Shown: positions 57,560-64,000 of the stretch, in pieces | How positions within the stretch are numbered: the stretch's first letter is position 1 | How the letters are laid out: each line of letters begins with the position of its first letter | Assembly (NCBI GenBank): GCA_014529385.2 | Contig: CM043964.1 | Coordinates: 135,409,420 to 135,473,419 of the forward strand | Reading direction: 5' to 3' | Source: Adiantum capillus-veneris | Taxonomy: Eukaryota; Streptophyta; Polypodiopsida; Polypodiales; Pteridaceae | Length of the DNA stretch: 64,000 bases | Translations under genes and position numbers: made by a program | Notes under the pieces: model-generated | Database searches by the model: none | Told to the model about the DNA's origin: nothing | Seen by the model: the letters and a program-made list of their open reading frames with translations, nothing else

Positions 57560-58414
57560 AAAACATGAGAGCAATGTGTCTTCCAAATACATCAAGAAGT
57601 TGTGCTAGCTATCATGCAAAGTGTGATCATGATCATGGATGAAAATTCGGGCGCCAAAAATTGCAAGCTTCTCTCAATAAAATTGACATCCACAAAATGC
57701 ATTGCCTTGATGTAGGACCAAGATACCAAACATTCAAGAAAAAGTAAGTTCATACTCGCTAGCACATACCATAGCGCTTTGCCGAAAGGAAGAAAGAAAG
57801 ATCTTAAAAGGAAAAAGAGCCCATGAGACCAGTACAAGGTACAATTGATGATAATATCTTTCATCATAAAGTGCCATAAAATGAGAGGGAAAAAGAAGCT
57901 CCGCCAACAACCTGGTAGTTGTAAAAGTCGATAAACATCAAGCGAACATTTTTATTCATGGAATTCCCAAAGAGAAGTTAGACACTTCTTTTTCTTGCTA
58001 TTTTTATCAAACATTTCTTCAAAACCCACTTTGGTATGTCCAAAAGTTATGGTTTAGGGAGCACATAGAGTGGGTAAGCAAGAAGCTCCTCGCTCCAAGG
58101 AACGACCAATTGTGTGCACCATGCCGGATGAGACTAAACAAAAGATTAAATTTGATAACAGTTGGATTTATTTGAAGGATACAAAAAATTTTATATGTGA
58201 AGATCGCACTATTAAGCAACAAAATATGCGCCGCAAGGCATTAATGAGACGAATAAGAAAAACAAGGAGATCTCTCATGAAGAAAATGTTCCCAAGCACG
58301 AAGCAAGTCCCTCAAGCAAAGAAGGTGATCATGTTATGCTTTAAATTGAAAAGCGTAGAATTAAAAATGTTGACATCAATATTTTTGTAAAGCTTGCTCT
58401 CCATTTTTATGACC
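57560..58414. other. Spacer left of the copia element
   Basis: One lysine/arginine-rich frame at 58070-58390 has no recognisable domain. Otherwise nothing is seen. Confidence 0.4.
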
Positions 58415-58419
58415 CTTTT

Positions 58420-58645
58420 TGTTGGAATTAGGGTTGCAGAGAAACATACACAGCTTGGAGAAGACGAAGGAAGCTCAAGGCACACAATAGTGAGTGTGTT
58501 ACTTAGTGTGCAATGGAAAGATAGATAGCCCTAGAGTGATGGGCGTATATACAATGCACGGGGGAAAAACCTCCTAAAGAGGGAAAAAATGCCCCGGCGG
58601 TCCTAGTGTGTTCACACACATCACTACCACATGTATATGGTAACA
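58420..58645 (-). repeat. 3' LTR of copia element D
   Basis: 226 bp, TGTTGGAATTAGGG to ATGGTAACA. Confidence 0.97.
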
Positions 58646-58720
58646 AATCCCCCCTGGAGTGATGTGGTGAACGAGAGCTGGCACATGAGTAAAGGGAAGT
58701 GCCATGCCCTGAGGACAGGA

Positions 58721-61700
58721 TCAGTCCACAAAGGGGAGTAAGCCCAAAGCTTTGCGGAAAGCTTCAAGCTTCTCACGAGACAATGCCTTGTGAAAAGATC
58801 TGCAAGGTTGTCCTGTGTTGGCACATAAGCCAAGCTGATCTCTCCTGCTGATAGCCTCTCCCTGACATAGTGGTAATGCACCTCAATGCGCTTTGTGCGA
58901 GCATGAAAAACTGGGTTCCTCGCAACTACCAATGCGCTCTGACTGTCAGTGTAGATAGTGTTGGCAGTGTCCTGTCCAACACCCAAATCAGCCATAAGGC
59001 GTCTGAGCCATACACACTCAACCGTAGCTGTGAAGACTGCCCTGTACTCAGCCTCACAACTCGAAGTGGCCACAGTAGGTTGCTTCTTTCTCAACCATGA
59101 TATACATGAACTGCCAAGCATGAAACAAAAACCACTTGTGGACACTCGCGTGTCAAAACAACCAGCCCAATCTGAGTCCGAAAAAGCATGTAAGTCTGGC
59201 GGCAATGATCCCCCCCTTGGGATAAAACAAGCCAAGATGTAAAGTGCCACTAAGGTAGCGGAAAATCCTCTTGACAGCCTGCCAATGCTTAGACCCTGGG
59301 CTATGCATAAATCTGCTGACCTGCGAGACTGCAAACTGAATATCTGGCCTCGTGTTGCATACATAAATGAGGCAGCCAACAGCAGTTTGGTAAAAAGCGA
59401 CATCAGCAGGATCGCCAGCATCATGTAGACTCAACTTCAAACCTGTTTCCATGGGAGTGGCAATAGGTTTGCAATCCTCAAGTCCAAACTTACATAGCAA
59501 TGTCTCTATGTAACTTTTCTGACACAAGGCAATACCACCATCACACTGCTTAAACTGTATACCCAAGTAATGATGCAACAGCCCCAAATCTTTCATCTTG
59601 AAAGTAGCATTCAAATCAGCCTTAAATTCAGCAATATGTCTCTCATTTGGTCCAGTGATCAGCAAATCATCAACATAAAGAACCACAATGAGAAATACAT
59701 CATCCTCACGCTTTACATACAATGTGCTTTCTGTTGGACTATTACGAAAGCCTTGTTTAACCAAATGAGTGTCAGCTTTCTCATACCAAGCACGAGGAGA
59801 TTGCTTCAACCCATACAAAGCCTTCTTACATCTGCACACTTTGTCCTCTTGTCCTTTAATGACAAAACCGCGAGGCTGCGTTACATAAACTTCCTCAAAT
59901 ATGTCACCATTCAAGAAAGCAGTAACAATGTCTGATTGATGTACATCCCAACCAAAATGAGCTGCCAATGCACATAGAAAACGCACAGTAGTCATACGAC
60001 AAGTGGGAGCAAAAGTCTCTTCATAATCTATGCCTTTTTGCTGTGCATAACCCTTTGCAACAAGTCGAGCCTTATGGCGATCGATCTCACCATCCGGCTA
60101 GCGTTTCAACTTGTAAACCCACTTCGTACCAATGGCCTTTTTGCCAGGAGGCAAATCACATAAAGTCCATGTGTCATTCTCTATAAGTGCATCATATTCT
60201 GATTGCATGGCAGCCATCCAATTTTCTGAATTCTGTGCTTCATCAAAAGATAGAGGCTCCTCAACATCATGTAAACTAGACACAGCCAAAGCATAACAAT
60301 CTGATGCATAAGATGCATGGCGAGAGCCTGAACGAGTACGACTAGACAAAGGTGCATCCAATTTACTGTCACGCAAAGTGTGCACCAGCCATTTTGGCAT
60401 ACCTCTAGCCTGCTCATTTTCAGCCCTTTCCTCATCAAGTACATCATGTACATCTGCATCTGTAATAGGCTGATCTAAAACATTTTCAGAAACCCCCATA
60501 GGCTGTACATTTGCCTCATTGGAACTTACATTCGTATGTCCACCACTGAAAAGAGGCAACAAAGTGTCATAAATGTCCTGTGAGCTTACATTACTGTCCC
60601 TAGTACATGACAGCAAGGGCTGAACAGAATCTTCCATAAACACTACATCCCGTGAAACCAGAATACATTTTGTTTGCGGATGATACAACCTGTAACCTTT
60701 TCTTTCAGCACTATAACCAACAAAAATACATTTGACAGCCTTATCATCCAATTTTCTGCGCTGCACTTGTGGCACCAAAGCATATGCCAAACAGCCAAAA
60801 ACACGCATGTGCTCAATAGAAGGCTTTCTATCATGCCATGCTTCATATGGAGTAATAGACTGCAAAGCTTTCGTAGGACACCTGTTAAGTACATAAGTGG
60901 CACACATGATGGCCTCAAGCCAAAAAGAATGCGGCAAAGCTTGACTTTTGACCATACATCGTGCCATTTCCGTTAGTGACCTGTTTTTCCTCTCAGCAAC
61001 ACCATTTTGCTGAGGTGTATAAGGCACTGTACATTGGTGTTTTATCCCACGACTAGCCAGAAATGCATTAAATTCATGAGACATATAATCCCCCCCTCGA
61101 TCGGAACGGAGGGTGCCCATAGTACATTTTGAGACATTTTCAGCCATAGCCAAAAATTGTTTGAAGCACATAAAAACTTCGGACTTCGCTTTAAGCGGAA
61201 ATACCCATGCATGCCTGGAGTAATCATCAATGAAAGTCACGAAGTACAGGTAATTGCCCAAGGACGGAGTTTGCATGGGCCCACAAACATCACTATGCAC
61301 AAGCTGCAACCTGCATGTGGCCCTAACTGAACCATCCTTTGGAAACTTAGAACGCTGCATTTTACCCACAATACAGCCTTCACAAACATGTTTGACAGGT
61401 GCTTCAAGAGGCGGCAAAGAAGCAACCATATCAGATTTCTGCAAACGCAGCAAACTGGCAAAATTTAGATGACCAAAACGTGCATGCCAAAGTTTTGCAT
61501 CTGAAATAGCCCTTGAATCTGCAACAGCATTTGCAAAATTTTGTCCACACTTGTCATACAAAGTGAGCTTATACAGCCCACGGCACAAAAGCCCAGATGC
61601 AACAATGTCATCACCAAAACTGAGATCATGAACTGTACATCTGTCATCCACAAATTTGACTACAAGTCCAAGTCTAGCAAGTGTGGATACAGACAAGAGA

Positions 61701-63007
61701 TTCTTCTTGATCCCAGGTACATAAAGTGCATCAACAAGTGTGAAGGAACTGCCATTAGCAGCAGTGACCACAATCTTTCGAACTCCCTGAACTGGATAAG
61801 AGGCGTTTTTGGCACAAGTGACTGAATTCCCATGAGGGACAAACTCGAGAGAGGTAAACAATTCACGATGTGAGGTAATGTGCTTTGTAGCACCACTATC
61901 GAAATACCACACATGTGAATCTGCAGCAACTGACAAGCATGCATCATGGACAGCAGGATTGTAAGTGCACTCTGCGCTAAAAGCCCATTCTGCATCAACA
62001 TCAGCATCACAGTCTCCTTTTACAGAAGACTCAACAATGGCTGCATTTGTAGTGGAACCAGCATTTGCAGTGGAACCACCCTCTTTCTTCTTAGCCTCTT
62101 TGGCCTTCAACTTAGGACACGACTTGATCAAGTGATCATTGGCTTTACAATAATGGCAACGCATCTTCTTTTTGCCCTTATCACCAGAATTGCTAGACGA
62201 AGTGCTGCCACCAGAAGCATTAGGAACATAATTTTTGCCACTCGCAGCAGAACCATAAGAAGTGGCTGCATTACTGTTACCACCCTTTCTTTGAGAAGCA
62301 ATAAAAGCCTGTTCAACTGCATGCTGCCTAGTCCTGTTTTTTCTAGAAAGTGACTCTTGCAACAGCAATGTGCATAAAGCATCAAACTTGACAACTTCAA
62401 GATTTCCTTGGGTCATTAGTCTCCAAGTACTAGCAAAAGTCTGGTAGGAATCTGGTAAGGCATCAAGAACAGTCTGCACAAGGGAACTGTCTGAAATGAC
62501 TTCACCTGCAGAAATAAGCTGCTCATTGATATCCTTGACACTAGCAAGGAAAGTGTCCATATTATCTTCCTCATGCATAATCTTCGACTCCAGCTCTTTA
62601 CGCAGCAAAGCAATTTTAGCCTCATTGCAGCTTGCATAAAGACTTGCTAGAATATCCCAAGCCTGTTTTGTAGATTTTGCTGAACGGATGTGAGGAATAA
62701 TGGTGCGCTTCACAGACAACGCAATCAATGCATGAGCCTGCGCATCCTTAACATCCCAACGAGCTTGTTCTGCCGTAGGCAAAACAACTCTAACAGCTGC
62801 AATCCTTGCAGCAAGACCTGCAACATCCTCAACATCGCCTACATCCTTAGAACCAGGACGTACATCAATGCCCTGCATAATGTTCCATACACCTTTTGAC
62901 ACAAGAACATGTTGCATCATATAAGCCCACATAGGGTAGTTGTCCCCATCCAACCTATCCTCAGCAGCAAACATCTTGAACACATCTGTGTTGTTGTTGT
63001 CAGCCAT
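58721..63007 (-). pseudogene. Copia gag-pol polyprotein with three lesions
   Basis: It starts MADNNNTDVFKMFAAEDRLD at 63007. Order of domains: gag (UBN2-like; WDILASLYASCNEAKIALLR), one CCHC knuckle (CHYCKANDHLIKSC), protease (WYFDSGATKHI), pre-integrase HARFGHLNFASLL, integrase (HSDVCGPMQT, LRSDRGGDY, GVAERKNRSL), RT (TKWVYKLK, FLNGDIFEEVYVTQPRG, YVDDLLITG) and RNase H (DWAGCFDTRVSTSGF, SSCEAEYRAV). Three lesions stop it being one frame: a TAG at 60100-60098, a frame change at a run of seven C at 59210-59216, and a one-base loss near 58788. The normal-looking TGA stop is at 58723-58721. All catalytic motifs named are otherwise intact. It could be mobilised in trans, or the lesions could be assembly errors. 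Confidence 0.95.
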
Positions 63008-63351
63008 GGTAAATGCTGCACCTGATGTGAAAAGTGCCCGAAAATAGGAGAAATGGAGCGGGAACAACTTGTGCTATATAGCACAAACCGTAGAAGACTA
63101 TAAGGCACCTGTTATGCAGAAAACGGCACTGACAAAAAATCTGCACAAAATGACGAAATAGCATGTGCAGTACTGCATGTAGTGGAAACGGAGGCCGAAA
63201 TGAGCCCAAATCAAAATTCTGAGCAGACCGAGCTCTACGAGTTCTCCCAAAATATTTGTCGACCTGCGAACGCTCGCCAAACCTCACTGAAATCGGAGAA
63301 AGTGAGCAGGCGTGTGCTGGAGCAGCTGGCGACTAAGCCCGGGAGGACGTG

Positions 63352-63367
63352 ACCTGCTCTGATACCA
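63352..63367 (-). other. Primer-binding site of copia element D
   Basis: The minus strand reads TGGTATCAGAGCAGG, two bases inside the 5' LTR; perfect for initiator-tRNA-Met over the first 12 bases. Confidence 0.9.
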
Positions 63368-63369
63368 AT

Positions 63370-63596
63370 TGTTGGAATTAGGGTTGCAGAGAAACACACA
63401 CAGGTTGGAGAAGACGAAGGAAGCTCAAGGCACACAATAGTGAGTGTGTTACTTAGTGTGCAATGGAAAGATAGATAGCCCTAGAGTGATGGGCGTATAT
63501 ACAATGCACGGGGGAAAAAACCTCCTAAAGAGGGAAAAAATGCCCCGGCGGTCCTAGTGTGTTCACACACATCACTACCACATGTATATGGTAACA
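63370..63596 (-). repeat. 5' LTR of copia element D
   Basis: 227 bp, one A longer than the 3' LTR in a GGGGGAAAAAA run. Confidence 0.97.
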
Positions 63597-63601
63597 CTTT
63601 T

Positions 63602-64000
63602 AAGATTTTCATGTAATTAATGATGTTTTATTTTGTTTAAATCTATCTTCACACTGACACATTCACACTGCCTTCCACATTAGTCTTTTACGACCCTTTC
63701 AAGGACACCTACCTACACATCATATATATGAGGATCATAATCATTTGGGCACTCGATGGACATGCCAAAGTATGGTAGGACAGGTAATGCCCTCATACTC
63801 TCTTTGTGTTGTGGTTGATGTATGGACTTCTATGGTACGGTGACTATGCATGAAAGGCCAGCAGCTTTGTAAATGGATTGTGAGTCAAGCACAATATATC
63901 CTATCATAGTTTTGTGCGGGTATGTAGGTGCTCATGCTCACTTGTGAGTTGTGTCTCTTGTTGTGGATTGTTTCAAGTGGTGTGTCTTGATTGAATATTT
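63602..64000. other. Right edge without recognised gene
   Basis: AT-rich sequence continuing the spacer seen left of element D. No domain was recognised. Confidence 0.4.

Larger units (their letters stand above)
58420..63596 (-). mobile_element. Young full-length Ty1/copia retrotransposon D (5,177 bp)
   Basis: Short LTRs (226 and 227 bp) differ at two substitutions and one single-base indel by eye. Target duplications CTTTT at 58415-58419 and 63597-63601 are perfect. On the minus strand the primer site TGGTATCAGAGCAGG lies next to the 5' LTR and a purine tract CCAGGGGGGATT next to the 3' LTR. A single gag-pol frame fills the interior. Confidence 0.97.

Overview
The window is nuclear DNA from a land plant with a large, repeat-rich genome. 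The evidence is plant-type LTR retrotransposons primed by initiator-tRNA-Met (TGGTATCAGAGC binding sites), TTTAGGG/telobox-like motifs, long LINEs, many microsatellites, and one host gene with ordinary GT-AG introns. A fern or gymnosperm would fit the very long intron, but the sequence alone does not decide the lineage.

The one recognisable host gene encodes an MO25/CAB39/Hym1-type armadillo scaffold protein on the minus strand. Eleven exons were placed by eye. They run from the ATG at 50673 to the stop at 6988 and give an uninterrupted 340-residue protein. Every intron starts GT and ends AG, and the phases match. Exons 1-3 lie at 49989-50673 and exons 4-11 at 6988-11722. Between them is a 38,266-bp intron (11723-49988) that fills most of the window.

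Intron 3 is a stack of transposons. A 5'-truncated LINE (12890-25520) is split by two non-autonomous minus-strand LTR elements, A (14113-20639) and B (21774-24766); A is itself split by another TG...CA element (16368-20029). Next come a LINE with tandem 5' monomers (25860-30713), a minus-strand LINE inserted in its tail (30714-31769), a (CT)n array, a decayed Ty3/gypsy pol (32060-34500) and several LTR fragments and solo LTRs. A second copy of the first LINE family (37139-47806) lacks its reverse-transcriptase core. It carries a solo LTR (37772-38980) and a full-length copy of element C (43246-47676). Target-site duplications at most junctions allow the insertions to be ordered.

Outside the gene, the left 6 kb is AT-rich and holds only a decayed copia gag. 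To the right, an old gypsy relic (51140-53580) begins about 470 bp upstream of the MO25 start codon and points away from it. A copia relic (54087), a gypsy gag relic (about 57.0 kb) and a young Ty1/copia element (58420-63596) follow. The copia element has nearly identical LTRs and perfect CTTTT duplications; its polyprotein is broken at three places.

The main observations are the intact MO25 gene spanning a 38-kb transposon-filled intron, an unidentified open frame next to the primer site of elements A and B, tandem hairpin arrays inside the non-autonomous elements, and element C, which encodes a coiled-coil protein and an acidic repeat protein but no polymerase.
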